NCBI RefSeq assembly: GCF_000661955.1
Contig: NZ_CP007597.1
Location: forward strand, 3,398,755-3,462,754
Length of the DNA: 64,000 nucleotides
Direction: 5' to 3'
Source of the DNA: Stenotrophomonas rhizophila
GTDB taxonomy: Bacteria; Pseudomonadota; Gammaproteobacteria; Xanthomonadales; Xanthomonadaceae
Below the pieces are notes generated by a model. That model did not search any database. It saw only the letters and a program-made list of their open reading frames with translations, and had not been told where the DNA came from. Below, piece by piece: positions 1-10,859 of this stretch (its first letter is position 1; each line of letters opens with the position of its first letter). Both the position numbers and the translations under genes were made by a program.

Positions 1-63
1 CCAGCATGTGCAGGCCGCGTGGGCAGTGCCGGCAGCCACCGGCACCCCGCGCACGCCGCCGGA

Positions 64-531
64 TCAGCGCTTGGGCTGCAGCATCGTCCCGGTGCACTTC
101 TTCGACCCGCAGCGGCATTCCCAGATCTTCTTCAGGCGCGCGGTGTGGCGCTCGGCCAGGGTGATGCCGTAGTTGTAGGTCAGCTCGTCGCCCGGCTTGA
201 TGTCCTTGATCGCCTCGATGAACACCTTGTCCTCGCGGCGGTTGTCGCCCTCGGCTTCCTCGATCACCGCTTCGCAGTTCGGGTCGCAGCTGTGGTTCAA
301 CCAGCGCGCGTCGTTGCCTTTGTAGTTGGCATCGATGACGTAATCGTCGTTCAGGGTGAACAGGAACGTGTGCCCGCTCTCGACATCCCCGGTATCATCG
401 GCATCCACATCGGCGTGGCTGCGCAGCAACCCCTTGTACTGGATGACCCGCTCGCCCTGCTTGATCGGCGCCAGCGCGAACACGCCATTGCCGTGGATGG
501 AGGACTTGCGGGCTTGGATCTTCTTGGGCAT
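64..531 (-). CDS. Small SET-domain protein, putative lysine methyltransferase
   Basis: A 155-residue protein that is essentially one SET domain plus a post-SET tail. Visible signatures are NHSCDPNC (residues 79-86) and ELTYNYG (116-122), which in SET enzymes form the S-adenosylmethionine and lysine pocket, and post-SET cysteines C139, C141 and C146, which with a pocket cysteine usually bind zinc. The start at MPKKIQ is chosen because the SET fold begins shortly after it; an in-frame extension to 675 has no domain content. It is transcribed away from the SUF regulator. By family it would methylate lysines of a protein; the bacterial substrate is unknown. The family call is secure, the substrate is not. 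Confidence 0.85.
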   Translation of the reverse strand: MPKKIQARKSSIHGNGVFALAPIKQGERVIQYKGLLRSHADVDADDTGDVESGHTFLFTLNDDYVIDANYKGNDARWLNHSCDPNCEAVIEEAEGDNRREDKVFIEAIKDIKPGDELTYNYGITLAERHTARLKKIWECRCGSKKCTGTMLQPKR

Positions 532-647
532 GTGGCTGGCCGTTGCGGAAGGTAAGCCCCGATTCTCGCTTAATCTTTGTGATTGCCAAAGCCACGCGAC
601 ACCCAGCCCCTGCAACGCCTCGCCGGATCGCCCCTGAACGGGGTGGG

Positions 648-676
648 TTGGATGCCCGCGGAGAAAAGCGTACAAT
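648..676 (+). promoter_or_regulatory. Sigma-70-like promoter of the suf operon
   Basis: TTGGAT at 648-653 and TACAAT at 671-676 are separated by 17 bases, a good match to -35 and -10 hexamers, and lie 30 bases upstream of the Rrf2 regulator ATG. An Rrf2 operator could overlap it, but no clear palindrome was identified. Confidence 0.6.
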
Positions 677-706
677 TTCAGTCCGCTTTACGATTCCACC
701 CTCCCC

Positions 707-1159
707 ATGCTCCGCGTCACCAAACTCACCGATTACGCCACCGTCGTGCTGACCGTGCTCGCCGCCCGCCCGGGCGAAGTGCTCAGTGCGACCGAACTGG
801 CCGAGTTCGCCAGCCTTGAACCGCCCACCGTCAGCAAGCTGCTCAAGCCGCTGGCCCAGGCCGGGCTGGTGGAAGGCCTGCGCGGCGTGCGCGGCGGTTA
901 CCGCCTGACCCGCCCGGCCGAGCAGATCACCCTGTTCGAGATCGTGGAAGCCATGGAGGGCCCGCTGGGGCTGACCGAGTGCGCCCACGAGCACAGCCAG
1001 TGCGGGCGCGAGATGCAATGCGGCGCGCGCAGCAGCTGGCGGCTGATCAACGACGTGGTGTCCGAAGCACTGCGCGCGGTCAGCCTGGCGCAGATCCTGC
1101 CCCCTCTTCCCCTTGTTGATGCTTCGCGCCGCGTGATCGCGGCCGATGTCGTCTCCTGA
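707..1159 (+). CDS. SUF system Rrf2-family transcriptional regulator
   Basis: A 150-residue Rrf2/IscR-type winged-helix repressor. The N-terminal two thirds holds the helix-turn-helix (about residues 26-60) and the wing GVRGGYRL. Cysteines C92, C99 and C105 have almost the spacing of the three cluster-ligating cysteines of IscR, so a [2Fe-2S] cluster sensor is likely. It is the first gene of the suf operon; its 3' end overlaps the possible upstream start of sufB at 1146. It probably autoregulates the operon according to cluster supply. It matches the SUF Fe-S assembly regulator of gammaproteobacteria rather than IscR itself, since no isc genes are nearby. Confidence 0.9.
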   Translation: MLRVTKLTDYATVVLTVLAARPGEVLSATELAEFASLEPPTVSKLLKPLAQAGLVEGLRGVRGGYRLTRPAEQITLFEIVEAMEGPLGLTECAHEHSQCGREMQCGARSSWRLINDVVSEALRAVSLAQILPPLPLVDASRRVIAADVVS

Positions 1160-1175
1160 TCCACAGGCAGCCCCC

Positions 1176-2651
<1,476 letters not shown>

Positions 2652-2717
2652 CCCCACCGCCGCCTTCGTTTGAATTTTTCAGCCACGCATGGCGTGGCGC
2701 TACCCCGGATTCGTATC

Positions 2718-3482
2718 ATGCTGAAGATCGACAACCTCCACGCCCGCATCGGCGAGAAAGAAATCCTCAAGGGCCTGTCGCTGGACGTGAAGCCCGGCCA
2801 GGTGCACGCCATCATGGGCCCCAACGGCGCCGGCAAGTCCACCATGGGCAACGTGCTGGCTGGCCGCGACGGCTATGACGTGAGCGAGGGCAGCGTGCAG
2901 TTCGAAGGCCGCGATCTGCTCGAGCTGGCGCCGGAAGAACGCGCCGCCGCCGGTCTGTTCCTGGCCTTCCAGTACCCGGTGGAAATCCCCGGCGTCAACA
3001 ACACCTACTTCCTGCGCGCCGCGCTCAACGCCCAGCGCAAGGCGCGCGGCGAAGAGGAACTGGATTCGATGCAGTTCCTCAAGCTGGTGCGCCAGAAGCT
3101 GGCCGTGCTGCACCTGAAGGACGAACTGCTGCACCGGGGCGTCAACGAAGGCTTCTCCGGTGGCGAGAAGAAGCGCAACGAGATCTTCCAGCTGGCCGTG
3201 CTTGAACCCAAGCTGGCGATCCTGGATGAAACCGATTCGGGCCTGGACATCGACGCGCTCAAGAGCGTGGCCGACGGCGTCAACGCGCTGCGCTCGCCGG
3301 ACCGTTCGTTCATCGTCATCACCCACTACCAGCGCTTGCTCGACTACATCAAGCCGGACGTGGTGCACGTGCTGGCCGACGGCAAGATCGTGCAGAGCGG
3401 CGGCCCGGAACTGGCCCTGGAACTGGAAGCCCACGGCTACCACTTCCTGAAGGACCGCGTGGTGCCGGAGGCAGCGGTCTGA
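2718..3482 (+). CDS. sufC: Fe-S cluster assembly ATPase SufC
   Basis: A 254-residue ABC-type ATPase that drives the SufBCD scaffold. Walker A GPNGAGKS spans residues 34-41, the signature is SGGEKKR, and the Walker B region reads LAILDETDSGLD, the SufC form with D in place of the usual P after DE. The start at MLKIDNLHAR is chosen by family alignment. Its stop shares one base with the sufD start, which indicates coupled translation. Confidence 0.96.
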   Translation: MLKIDNLHARIGEKEILKGLSLDVKPGQVHAIMGPNGAGKSTMGNVLAGRDGYDVSEGSVQFEGRDLLELAPEERAAAGLFLAFQYPVEIPGVNNTYFLRAALNAQRKARGEEELDSMQFLKLVRQKLAVLHLKDELLHRGVNEGFSGGEKKRNEIFQLAVLEPKLAILDETDSGLDIDALKSVADGVNALRSPDRSFIVITHYQRLLDYIKPDVVHVLADGKIVQSGGPELALELEAHGYHFLKDRVVPEAAV

Positions 3483-4744
3483 TGAGCGCCCTGCTCGATT
3501 CCCTTGCCAGCGGCTTCTGCGGCAGCGACGCGCGCCGCGCCGAACTGGACGCCGCCCTGCAGGCCGGCCTGCCCGGCCCGCGTACCGAAGCCTGGAAGTA
3601 CACCTCGCTGCGCCAGTTGGAACGCCGCAGCTTCAGCCCGGCGCCCCTGGCCGCCACCGACGTCGATGCCGCGCTGCTGGCCGACATTCCGTCGCCGCGC
3701 CTGGTGTTCGTCAACGGCCGTCCGTCGCAGGCACTGAGCGATGTGGCCGCGCTGCCGGCCGGCATCCAGCTGCAGACCCTGTCCTCGGCGCTGGCCGCCG
3801 GCGACGAAGCCCTGCGCTTTCTCGGCCGCCGTTTCGAGCGCAGCGACGAAGTGTTCGCCCGCCTCAACGCCGCCCTCGCCGATGAAGGCGTGGTGGTGCG
3901 CGTGGAAGACGGCGCACAGGTCGAACTGCCGCTGCAGCTGGTCTTCATCAGCGTGGCCGGCGAGACCGACCTGGCCTGGCACCATCGCCACCTGATCGAA
4001 CTGCGCGCCGGTGCCGCGCTCGGCGTGGTCGAACACCACCTGCATGTGGGCGATGCCGCGCACCTGGGCAACACCCTGGTGCACGTGCACCTGGCCCAGG
4101 ACGCCGTGCTCTCGCACGCCCGCGTGCAGGCCGACAGCGGTCGCGCCACTACCCTGCTGCGCACCGACGCCGTGCTCGCACGTAACGCGCAGTACCGCCG
4201 CATCGACCTGGAACTGGGCGCCGCATTGAGCCGCCACGAGCTCAACGTGCGCCTGGAAGGCGACAACGCCCAGCTCACCGCCAACGGCGTGTTGCTGGGC
4301 AACGGCCGCCGCCATATCGATACCCGCCTGGGCATCGAGCACATCGCGCGCGACACCAGCTCGCAGATGCTGTGGCGTGGCGTGGCGGCCAACCGCAGCC
4401 GCGTGGTGTTCCATGGTGGCATCCACATCCGCGCCGGCGCCGATGGCACCGATGCCAACCTGTCCAACAAGAACCTGCTGCTGTCGGCCGACGCCGAGAT
4501 CGATACCCAGCCCACGCTGGTGATCGACGCCGACGAAGTGAAGGCCGCCCACGGTGCCACCGTCGGCCAGCTCGATGCCAACGCCCTGTTCTACCTGCGC
4601 TCGCGCGGGTTGGCCGCCGACCAGGCCCAGCAGCTGCTCAGTGCGGCGTTCTGCCATGAACCGCTGAACGCGCTGGACGCCCGCCTGACCGAACAGCTGC
4701 GCCGCCAGCTCGACATCGCCCTGGCCCAGGCAGGCGTGGCATGA
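3482..4744 (+). CDS. sufD: Fe-S cluster scaffold subunit SufD
   Basis: A 420-residue SufD, paralogue and partner of SufB in the SufBC2D complex. The N-terminal half is poorly conserved, as usual; the C-terminal half shows the conserved run with HGGIHIRAGADGTDA and ADEVKAAHGATVGQLD, where the histidine of the KAAHGAT motif is conserved in SufD. It overlaps sufC by one base at its 5' end and sufS by four bases (ATGA) at its 3' end, consistent with a single translationally coupled operon. Confidence 0.95.
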   Translation: MSALLDSLASGFCGSDARRAELDAALQAGLPGPRTEAWKYTSLRQLERRSFSPAPLAATDVDAALLADIPSPRLVFVNGRPSQALSDVAALPAGIQLQTLSSALAAGDEALRFLGRRFERSDEVFARLNAALADEGVVVRVEDGAQVELPLQLVFISVAGETDLAWHHRHLIELRAGAALGVVEHHLHVGDAAHLGNTLVHVHLAQDAVLSHARVQADSGRATTLLRTDAVLARNAQYRRIDLELGAALSRHELNVRLEGDNAQLTANGVLLGNGRRHIDTRLGIEHIARDTSSQMLWRGVAANRSRVVFHGGIHIRAGADGTDANLSNKNLLLSADAEIDTQPTLVIDADEVKAAHGATVGQLDANALFYLRSRGLAADQAQQLLSAAFCHEPLNALDARLTEQLRRQLDIALAQAGVA

Positions 4745-5997
4745 ACCTCTCCACCGCGCGCCCGGCCCCCGATACCGCGGTGGCCCCGGACTGGGACCGC
4801 GTCCGCCTGGACTTCCCGCTGTTGATGCGCGAAGTGCACGGCAAGCCGCTGGTGTACTTCGACAATGCCAACACCGGCCAGAAGCCGGTGCAGGTCATTG
4901 GCGCGGTGGATGAGTTCTACCGCCGCTACAACGCCAACGTGAGCCGCGCGGTGCACGCGCTGGGCACCGAGGCCACCGATGCTTACGAAGGCGCGCGCAC
5001 CAAGCTGGCGCGCTTCCTCAACGTGCGCGCCAACGAACTGGTGCTGTGCAGCGGCACTACCTTCGCGCTCAACCTGGTGGCCTATTCGTGGGCCCTGCCG
5101 CGGTTGAAGGCCGGCGATGTGATCCTGGTGTCGCGCATGGAGCACCATGCCAACATCGTGCCGTGGCAGTTGGTGGCCGAGCGCACCGGCGCCACGATCC
5201 GCGTGGCCGAAATCACCCCCGACGGCGCGCTCGACCTGGACGCCCTGCGCCGTGCCATGACCGCCGAGGTCAAGCTGCTTGCCGTGGCGCACGTGTCCAA
5301 CGTGCTGGGCACGGTCAACCCGGTCCGCGAGATCTGCCGGGAAGCGCGCAAGCGCGGCATCATCACCGTAGTGGACGGTTCGCAGGCCGTGCCGCACCGC
5401 AAGGTGGACGTGGCCGCCATCGGCTGCGACTTCTATGCCATCACCGGCCACAAGATGTGTGGCCCCACCGGCACCGGCGCACTGTGGGCACGCCGCGAGC
5501 ACCTGGACGCGATGCCGCCGTTCATCGGTGGCGGCGAGATGATCAAGGAAGTGAGCTTCGAGGGCACTGTGTTCAACGATGCCCCGCACAAGTTCGAAGC
5601 CGGCACCCCGAACATCGCCGGTTTCATCGGCCTGGGCGTGGCGGTGGACTACCTTGAATCGCTCGGCCTGGACCACGTGGAAACACGCGAAACCGAGCTG
5701 CTGGCGCACTTCAACGAAGAACTGGGCAAGATCGACGGCCTGCGCATCTTCGGCACCACGCCAGACAAGGCGGCGGTGGTGTCGTTCCTGATCGAAGGCG
5801 CCCACTCGCACGACCTGGCCACCCTGCTGGACCTGGAAGGCGTGGCCGTGCGGTCCGGCCAACATTGCGCGCACCCGCTGCTGCAGTACTACGGGGTGGC
5901 GGCGACCTGCCGTGCGTCGCTGGCGTTCTACAACACGCACGACGAGATCGAGCGCTTCATCACCGCGTTGAACAAGGTGCGCAAGCTGCTGGGCTGA
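4741..5997 (+). CDS. sufS: Cysteine desulfurase SufS
   Basis: A 418-residue class V aminotransferase-fold, PLP-dependent cysteine desulfurase supplying sulfur to the SufBCD scaffold. The PLP lysine is K238 in ITGHKMCGPTG and the persulfide cysteine is C376 in RSGQHCAHPL, both in the group II (SufS) context. Its partner SufE is not seen in this window, nor is SufA, so these must be elsewhere or replaced. A hairpin terminator follows the stop. Confidence 0.96.
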   Translation: MNLSTARPAPDTAVAPDWDRVRLDFPLLMREVHGKPLVYFDNANTGQKPVQVIGAVDEFYRRYNANVSRAVHALGTEATDAYEGARTKLARFLNVRANELVLCSGTTFALNLVAYSWALPRLKAGDVILVSRMEHHANIVPWQLVAERTGATIRVAEITPDGALDLDALRRAMTAEVKLLAVAHVSNVLGTVNPVREICREARKRGIITVVDGSQAVPHRKVDVAAIGCDFYAITGHKMCGPTGTGALWARREHLDAMPPFIGGGEMIKEVSFEGTVFNDAPHKFEAGTPNIAGFIGLGVAVDYLESLGLDHVETRETELLAHFNEELGKIDGLRIFGTTPDKAAVVSFLIEGAHSHDLATLLDLEGVAVRSGQHCAHPLLQYYGVAATCRASLAFYNTHDEIERFITALNKVRKLLG

Positions 5998-6022
5998 CGG
6001 CAACCGACGCTTGGCGCCCCCG

Positions 6023-6048
6023 GAACGCCGCGAGAGATCGCGGCGTTC
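6023..6048 (+). terminator. Hairpin after sufS
   Basis: A perfect 11-bp stem (6023-6033 with 6038-6048) and a GAGA loop lie 25 bases after the sufS stop. There is no T tract, so termination is plausible rather than certain. Confidence 0.55.
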
Positions 6049-6132
6049 TGCGTTCCGGCGCTCCCGGTGGCCCCACGTTCGCTCCGGGCAGCGTAGCCCA
6101 ACGCGCGCGCGCCGGCGGCCCAACAATGCGAT

Positions 6133-6151
6133 AATGCGAACACTTCTCATT
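6133..6151 (+). promoter_or_regulatory. Fur-box-like operator upstream of tonB-like gene
   Basis: The 19-bp sequence AATGCGAACACTTCTCATT resembles the Fur consensus of interleaved AATGA/TCATT inverted hexamers and ends 13 bases before the tonB-like ATG at 6165. The call rests on motif resemblance only. Confidence 0.6.
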
Positions 6152-6164
6152 TGCGCACTTGGCG

Positions 6165-6926
6165 ATGTCGTCTCCCCTCCTTCGCACGGGCCAGCCGCAC
6201 CTCGGTCCGCCGTTGTCGCCCCGCCTGCCGGCGTTCGGCGAACGCCATGCGCGTGCCCTGGCGGCCGGCATCACAGCGTTGGCCCATGTGGGCGTCTTCG
6301 TTGCCCTGCTCTGGACACAGGCCTACTCGCCCGCCAACCTGCCCCCACCGCCGGCCGAGCGCACCCAGCTGATCCTGCTGCCGCCGCGTGCACCGGAAGT
6401 GCCGCTGGAAGAGATCGCCGCGCCCACGCCCAGCACCGCCGCGTCGGTGGCCAAACAGAAGCCCGAACCGCCGCGCCCGCTGCCGCAGACACCGCCGCGC
6501 GCCGCTGCCAACTGGGTCATTCCGCCGCCTACGCCACCGCAGCCCACCCCTGACTCACCCGCGCCCCAGCAGCAGGAGGCCTCGGTTGCCGCCGCACCGC
6601 CCAGCCCGCCGCTGCCCGCCGGCCCCAGCGAAGCCACGCCCGGCCGCGACAGCTGGGAGGGACGGGTAATGGCGCGCCTGGAGCGCTTCCGGCGTTACCC
6701 CAACGCCGCCCGCGCGCGCCGCCAGGAAGGCATCGCCCAACTGCGGGTCAGCGTGGCCCGCGACGGCAGCCTGCTGGCGCTCTCGCTGGAAGCCACCTCC
6801 GGCTTCCCGCTGCTGGACCAGGCCGCGCTGGAAACCTTCCGCCGCGCCGCGCCGTTGCCCAAGGTGCCGGAAGAGCGCCCGGCACCGGTGGAGCTGTCGT
6901 TCCCGGTGGAGTTTTTCATGCGGTGA
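6165..6926 (+). CDS. TonB-like energy transducer
   Basis: A 253-residue protein with TonB architecture: a short cytoplasmic N-terminus, one membrane helix at about residues 33-50, a long proline-rich periplasmic linker (about 55-160), and a C-terminal TonB-type domain with ERFRRYPNAARARRQEGIAQLRVSVARDG split by the core of the fold. TonB proteins carry proton-motive energy from ExbB/ExbD to outer-membrane receptors; two such receptors lie a few kb downstream. No exbB or exbD is visible here. The ATG at 6165 follows a Fur-box-like site, so iron repression is likely. Confidence 0.82.
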   Translation: MSSPLLRTGQPHLGPPLSPRLPAFGERHARALAAGITALAHVGVFVALLWTQAYSPANLPPPPAERTQLILLPPRAPEVPLEEIAAPTPSTAASVAKQKPEPPRPLPQTPPRAAANWVIPPPTPPQPTPDSPAPQQQEASVAAAPPSPPLPAGPSEATPGRDSWEGRVMARLERFRRYPNAARARRQEGIAQLRVSVARDGSLLALSLEATSGFPLLDQAALETFRRAAPLPKVPEERPAPVELSFPVEFFMR

Positions 6927-6931
6927 AGCGC

Positions 6932-6956
6932 GTACCGGCCAACGGCCGGTACCTAC
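6932..6956 (+). repeat. REP-like palindrome
   Basis: GTACCGGCCAACGGCCGGTAC followed by CTAC, one of the GTAG-class extragenic palindromes of the window, in the short gap between the tonB-like and acetyltransferase genes. Confidence 0.75.
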
Positions 6957-6989
6957 CCGGCGCCGCGCCCCCCGCCTAGAATGGGCGGC

Positions 6990-7526
6990 ATGAGCACCCT
7001 GACCTTCCGCGCGGCCACTGCCGCCGACATCCCCGCCCTGATCACCCTGGTCACCTCGGCCTACCGCGGCGACGCCAGCCGCGCCGGCTGGACCACCGAA
7101 GCCGACCTGCTGGACGGCGCCCGTATCGACGCGCAGGGCCTGCAGGCCGACCTGGCCAAGCCGCGTTCGACCATCCTGCTGGCTGAGCGCGATGGTCACC
7201 TGCTGGCCTGCGCGCACGTGGCCGACGACAACGGCAAGGGCTATTTCGGCATGTTCTCGGTCGACCCCGCCCAGCAGGGTGGCGGCATCGGCAAGCAGAT
7301 GATGGACGCCGCCGAGGCGCACGCCGCCCGCGAATGGGGCGTGTCGGTGATGCAGATGACCGTGATCGACGTGCGCGAGGAACTGATCGCCTTCTACGAG
7401 CGCCGTGGCTACGCGCGCACCGGTATCAAGAAGCCGTTCCCGTATGGCGATGAGCGCTTCGGCATCCCCAAGCGCGACGACCTGCGCTTTGAGATCCTGG
7501 AAAAGCCGCTGGTGGTCCCGGCGTGA
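6990..7526 (+). CDS. GNAT-family N-acetyltransferase
   Basis: A 178-residue GNAT fold. Motif A (acetyl-CoA pyrophosphate loop) is MFSVDPAQQGGGIGKQMM, followed by the motif B region with FYERRGYARTG. The substrate cannot be read from sequence. The start at 6990 (MSTLTFRAA) is preferred over the ATG nine bases upstream because the beta-1 strand begins right after it. Its stop overlaps the GTG start of the Rieske gene by four bases, so the two are probably co-transcribed. Confidence 0.85.
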   Translation: MSTLTFRAATAADIPALITLVTSAYRGDASRAGWTTEADLLDGARIDAQGLQADLAKPRSTILLAERDGHLLACAHVADDNGKGYFGMFSVDPAQQGGGIGKQMMDAAEAHAAREWGVSVMQMTVIDVREELIAFYERRGYARTGIKKPFPYGDERFGIPKRDDLRFEILEKPLVVPA

Positions 7527-7855
7527 GCGACACCTGGACCTACGTCTGCGCCAGCGCCGACCTGCTGCCGGGCGAGATGAAAAGCACCTTCGACGAGGTC
7601 ACCGGTACCCCGATCGTGGTGTTCAACCTGGACGGCGAGCTGTACGCCCTGGAAGACCAGTGCACCCACGACGAGTTCGAGCTGTCCTCGGGCACCTTTG
7701 ACACCGCCGAGGCCAGCATCGAATGCGTGCTGCACGGCGCCCGTTTCGACATCCGCGATGGCCGCGCCCTGTGCGCCCCGGCCTATTCGCCGGTGGCCAG
7801 GTTCCCGGTCAAGCGCGAACACGACGGGGTCTGGGCCCGCGACGACCGCGACTGA
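7523..7855 (+). CDS. Rieske [2Fe-2S] ferredoxin-like protein
   Basis: A 110-residue soluble Rieske protein. Ligands are visible as C47-T-H49 and C68-V-L-H71, which bind a [2Fe-2S] cluster with two Cys and two His. It resembles the small non-heme ferredoxins (BphF/NirD-like) that serve as electron carriers for oxygenases or reductases; no oxygenase partner is adjacent. It starts with GTG overlapping the acetyltransferase stop. Its place just after the SUF genes may reflect cluster supply, which is inference. Confidence 0.88.
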   Translation: MSDTWTYVCASADLLPGEMKSTFDEVTGTPIVVFNLDGELYALEDQCTHDEFELSSGTFDTAEASIECVLHGARFDIRDGRALCAPAYSPVARFPVKREHDGVWARDDRD

Positions 7856-7871
7856 ACAGCCGCGTTTTGAA

Positions 7872-7890
7872 AATGCGAATCGCTAGCATT
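7872..7890 (+). promoter_or_regulatory. Fur-box-like operator of receptor module 1
   Basis: The 19-bp AATGCGAATCGCTAGCATT is a strong imperfect palindrome of the Fur type, 44 bases before the GTG of the small membrane-anchored gene and upstream of a siderophore receptor. Confidence 0.6.
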
Positions 7891-7934
7891 ACCATGTGCA
7901 CCGCGGCCGCCCGGCCGCGCCTGCCTGGTAAACC

Positions 7935-8327
7935 GTGTCCGCCACCCGTTCCGCCCTCGGTGTTGCTGCCCTGTGGGCCACGCTCTGCGTGGTGCTGCTG
8001 GCCGCCGGCTGGCTGAGCGGCGCACGCGCCAGCATCCCGCTGGCACCGCCGACCGTGGCGCTGTCCGCGCTGTCCCTGTCGCCTGTCGATGCCACCGCCA
8101 CGCTGCCGCAGACACCGGTCCCCTGCCCCGAACCCCCGGCCAGTGAACAGGCCGCCACCACCGAAGGCGGCGCCGATCCTGACACCAGCGCCGCGGGGGT
8201 GACCCTGCGCCTGCGCCGCACCGCCTGGGTGGCGGTGGTGCCGCTGTGGCCGGCCGATGCGCTGCGCTGGCAGCGGATGGAACCGTCGCTGCGGCTCAAC
8301 CCCGGCCACGCCCCTCCCCACGCCTGA
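7935..8327 (+). CDS. Unrecognised 130-aa membrane-anchored protein (receptor module 1)
   Basis: I do not recognise this family. The 130 residues begin with a hydrophobic segment (about residues 8-27) that could be a signal anchor or cleavable signal, then a Pro/Ala/Thr-rich linker with a single cysteine (PVPCPEPP) and a short C-terminal part containing WVAVVPLWPADALRWQRM. The start is a GTG; no better ATG exists in frame. It lies between a Fur-box-like site and a TonB-dependent receptor gene 161 bases downstream, so a role in iron uptake is the natural guess. A gene of identical length and layout precedes the second receptor at 11727. Confidence 0.6.
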   Translation: MSATRSALGVAALWATLCVVLLAAGWLSGARASIPLAPPTVALSALSLSPVDATATLPQTPVPCPEPPASEQAATTEGGADPDTSAAGVTLRLRRTAWVAVVPLWPADALRWQRMEPSLRLNPGHAPPHA

Positions 8328-8488
8328 TCCCGCTGCCACGCACCGCGTGGTGGCCCTGCCCTGCCTGCGCGTCGCGCAGCCAGCGGCCGCGCCTGTTCGC
8401 CCTGCCCTGCCCCGCCTGCACCGCCGATCGGCCCGCCAGATCGCTGCATGCCCCTGCTGCCTACCTTCGCCCTTCTGGACCGTCCTCC

Positions 8489-10810
8489 ATGATCAAGAGC
8501 CGCAAGCACTCTCCCTCTTCGCGCAGCGCCGCCTGCCTGGCCACCGCCGGGCTGGTCACCGGCCTCGGCCTGGCCGCGCTGCCCGTCACAGCCCTTGCCC
8601 AGTCCAGCACCGCCACGCCGCAGACCCTGGACCAGGTGCACGTGCTCGGGGTGCGCGGCTACAAGGCCGACAAGGTCGCCTCGCCCAAGTTCACCCAGTC
8701 GCTGCAGGACACGCCGCAGACCATCCAGGTGATCACCGCCGACCTGTTCAACCAGCAGGGTGCCACCACGCTGACCGATGCGCTGCGCAACAGTCCGGGT
8801 GTGGGGACGTTCTACGTGGGCGAGAACGGCAACACCAATACCGGCGACAGCATTTTCATGCGCGGCTTCGACACCTCCAGCAGCATCTTCGTGGATGGCG
8901 TGCGCGACATCGGCTCGATCTCGCGCGATGTGTTCAATACCGAACAGGTGGAAGTGGCCAAGGGGCCGGCCGGTACCGACAACGGCCGCTCCGCCCCCAC
9001 CGGCGCGATCAATATGGTGAGCAAGCAGGCCACCCTGCATGACGCGGTGTCCGGCACCGTGTCGGCGGGTACCGACAGCCAGGCGCGCACCACCGCCGAC
9101 TGGAACCAGACCCTGGGCGCTACCAGCGCGCTGCGGCTCAATGCCATGTGGCAGGACAACGACCAGCCCGGCCGCGACCACGTCAACAACAGCCGCTGGG
9201 GCATCGCCCCGTCGCTCGCGTTCGGCCTGGGCACGGCCACGCGCTACTACCTGAACCTGCTTTACGTGGAACAGGACAACGTGCCCGACGGCGGCGTGCC
9301 CACCCTCGGCTTGCCGGGCTGGACGCCGCAGCCCACGCTGGAGCAGCTGGCCGGCCACCCGGTGGACCCGGAGAACTTCTACGGTACCCGCGCCGACCAC
9401 GACGACGTCACCGCGAAGATGGCCACGTTCCGCATCGAGCACGACGTCAACGACAACGTCCGCCTGACCAACACCGCACGTTGGGGCCGCACCGACCAGG
9501 ACTACATGCTGACCGCCTTCATGGGCACCGGCACCCGCGGTGCCAATGGCGCGGCGACCGGCAACATCCGCTACACCACGGCCGCCGACCTGGGCAGCTA
9601 CACCCTCGCGCGCAGCCTGCCGACCTTCAAGGACCAGCAGAACACCATCCTTACCGACCAGCTCAACCTGCGCGCCGACTTCACCACCGCTGCGGTCGCG
9701 CACAACCTGAGCACCGGCCTGGAGTTCACCCGCGAAGAACTGAAGAGTTTCGGGCAGGCCGCCACCGGCGGCAGCGTGTGGTCCGCGGCCAACCTGTACG
9801 CACCGGACTGGAACGCCACCGGCCTGACCTGGGCCCACAACGGCGCCGACAGTCATGGCAAGACCACGACGTCGTCGGCGTACCTGTTCGACACGCTCAC
9901 CATCGGCGAGAGCTTCCTGCTCACCGCCGGCCTGCGTGCAGACCACTACAAGACCGACTACCAGAGCGCGTCGGTCTGCGGTGGGCGCGGCCCCGCCTGT
10001 GGCAGCAATCCGGTCGGCACGGTGATCCGCAATCCGTCGCTGGCGCAGTCGGACACCCTGCTCAACTGGAAAGTCGGCGCGGTGTACAAGGTCGATGACC
10101 TGGTCAGCCTGTATGCCAACTACGCTATCTCGCAGCAGCCTCCCGGTGGCAGCAATTTCCAGCTGAGCGCTTCGGCCAGCAGCGCCGACAATCCCAGCCT
10201 GGATCCGCAGAAGGCAAAGACGTTCGAGGTGGGCACCAAGTGGAGCTTCCTGGACGACGCACTGGCCTTGAACGTGGCGCTGTTCAAGACCGAAGTCAGC
10301 AACGAGATCAACACCCAGGTGCTCGATGATGCCGGCAACCCCACCCAGACCGGCAAGAAGTCGGTTCAGGGCATCGAGGTGTCCACGGTGGGCCGCATCA
10401 CCGACAACTGGTCGGTGAGCGCCGGCTACAGCCACCTCGATACCGACGTCGAGGAAGGCGCCAACGTTGCCGCCGACGGCACCCGCAACCTGACCTACAC
10501 GCCGGGCGATACCTTCACCAGCTGGACCAGCTATACCTTCCCGTTCGGCCTGACCCTGGGCGGTGGCGCGCGGTATGCCGGCCAGATGCACCGCGGTACC
10601 GATGGCGCGGTGGGCACCCCGGCATTCACCAAGTCCTACACGGTCTACGATGCGGTGGCCTCGTACACCATCAACCCGCACCTGGTGGTGCGCTTGAACG
10701 CCTACAACCTGTTCGACAAGCAGTACGTGGCTGCGATCAACAAGAGCGGGTACCGTTACACCCCGGGCGCACCGCGCTCGTTCCTGCTCAGCGCCGACTA
10801 CCGCTTCTGA
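8489..10810 (+). CDS. TonB-dependent siderophore receptor, Fiu/PiuA-like
   Basis: A 773-residue outer-membrane receptor. A long signal peptide ends near ALAQ, followed by the TonB-box region (TLDQVHVLG), a plug domain ([32 protein letters not shown]) and a 22-strand barrel ending in the outer-membrane C-terminal signature LLSADYRF. Plug motifs such as FMRGFD and [15 protein letters not shown] match catecholate-siderophore receptors of the Fiu/PiuA group. The PiuC-type hydroxylase directly downstream is the usual neighbour of that group. The start MIKSRKHS is chosen by the signal peptide; longer in-frame extensions lack one. Probably repressed by Fur through the site at 7872. Confidence 0.92.
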   Translation: MIKSRKHSPSSRSAACLATAGLVTGLGLAALPVTALAQSSTATPQTLDQVHVLGVRGYKADKVASPKFTQSLQDTPQTIQVITADLFNQQGATTLTDALRNSPGVGTFYVGENGNTNTGDSIFMRGFDTSSSIFVDGVRDIGSISRDVFNTEQVEVAKGPAGTDNGRSAPTGAINMVSKQATLHDAVSGTVSAGTDSQARTTADWNQTLGATSALRLNAMWQDNDQPGRDHVNNSRWGIAPSLAFGLGTATRYYLNLLYVEQDNVPDGGVPTLGLPGWTPQPTLEQLAGHPVDPENFYGTRADHDDVTAKMATFRIEHDVNDNVRLTNTARWGRTDQDYMLTAFMGTGTRGANGAATGNIRYTTAADLGSYTLARSLPTFKDQQNTILTDQLNLRADFTTAAVAHNLSTGLEFTREELKSFGQAATGGSVWSAANLYAPDWNATGLTWAHNGADSHGKTTTSSAYLFDTLTIGESFLLTAGLRADHYKTDYQSASVCGGRGPACGSNPVGTVIRNPSLAQSDTLLNWKVGAVYKVDDLVSLYANYAISQQPPGGSNFQLSASASSADNPSLDPQKAKTFEVGTKWSFLDDALALNVALFKTEVSNEINTQVLDDAGNPTQTGKKSVQGIEVSTVGRITDNWSVSAGYSHLDTDVEEGANVAADGTRNLTYTPGDTFTSWTSYTFPFGLTLGGGARYAGQMHRGTDGAVGTPAFTKSYTVYDAVASYTINPHLVVRLNAYNLFDKQYVAAINKSGYRYTPGAPRSFLLSADYRF

Positions 10811-10818
10811 TGCGTGGG

Positions 10819-10843
10819 CGGCGCGGGGAGGTTCCCCGCGCCG
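10819..10843 (+). terminator. Strong hairpin between receptor and hydroxylase genes
   Basis: An 11-bp perfect GC-rich stem with a three-base loop fills the gap between the receptor stop and the piuC-like start. There is no T run; it may stabilise the receptor message or partly attenuate the next gene. Confidence 0.45.
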
Positions 10844-10859
10844 CGTAGAGGATCCCGCC

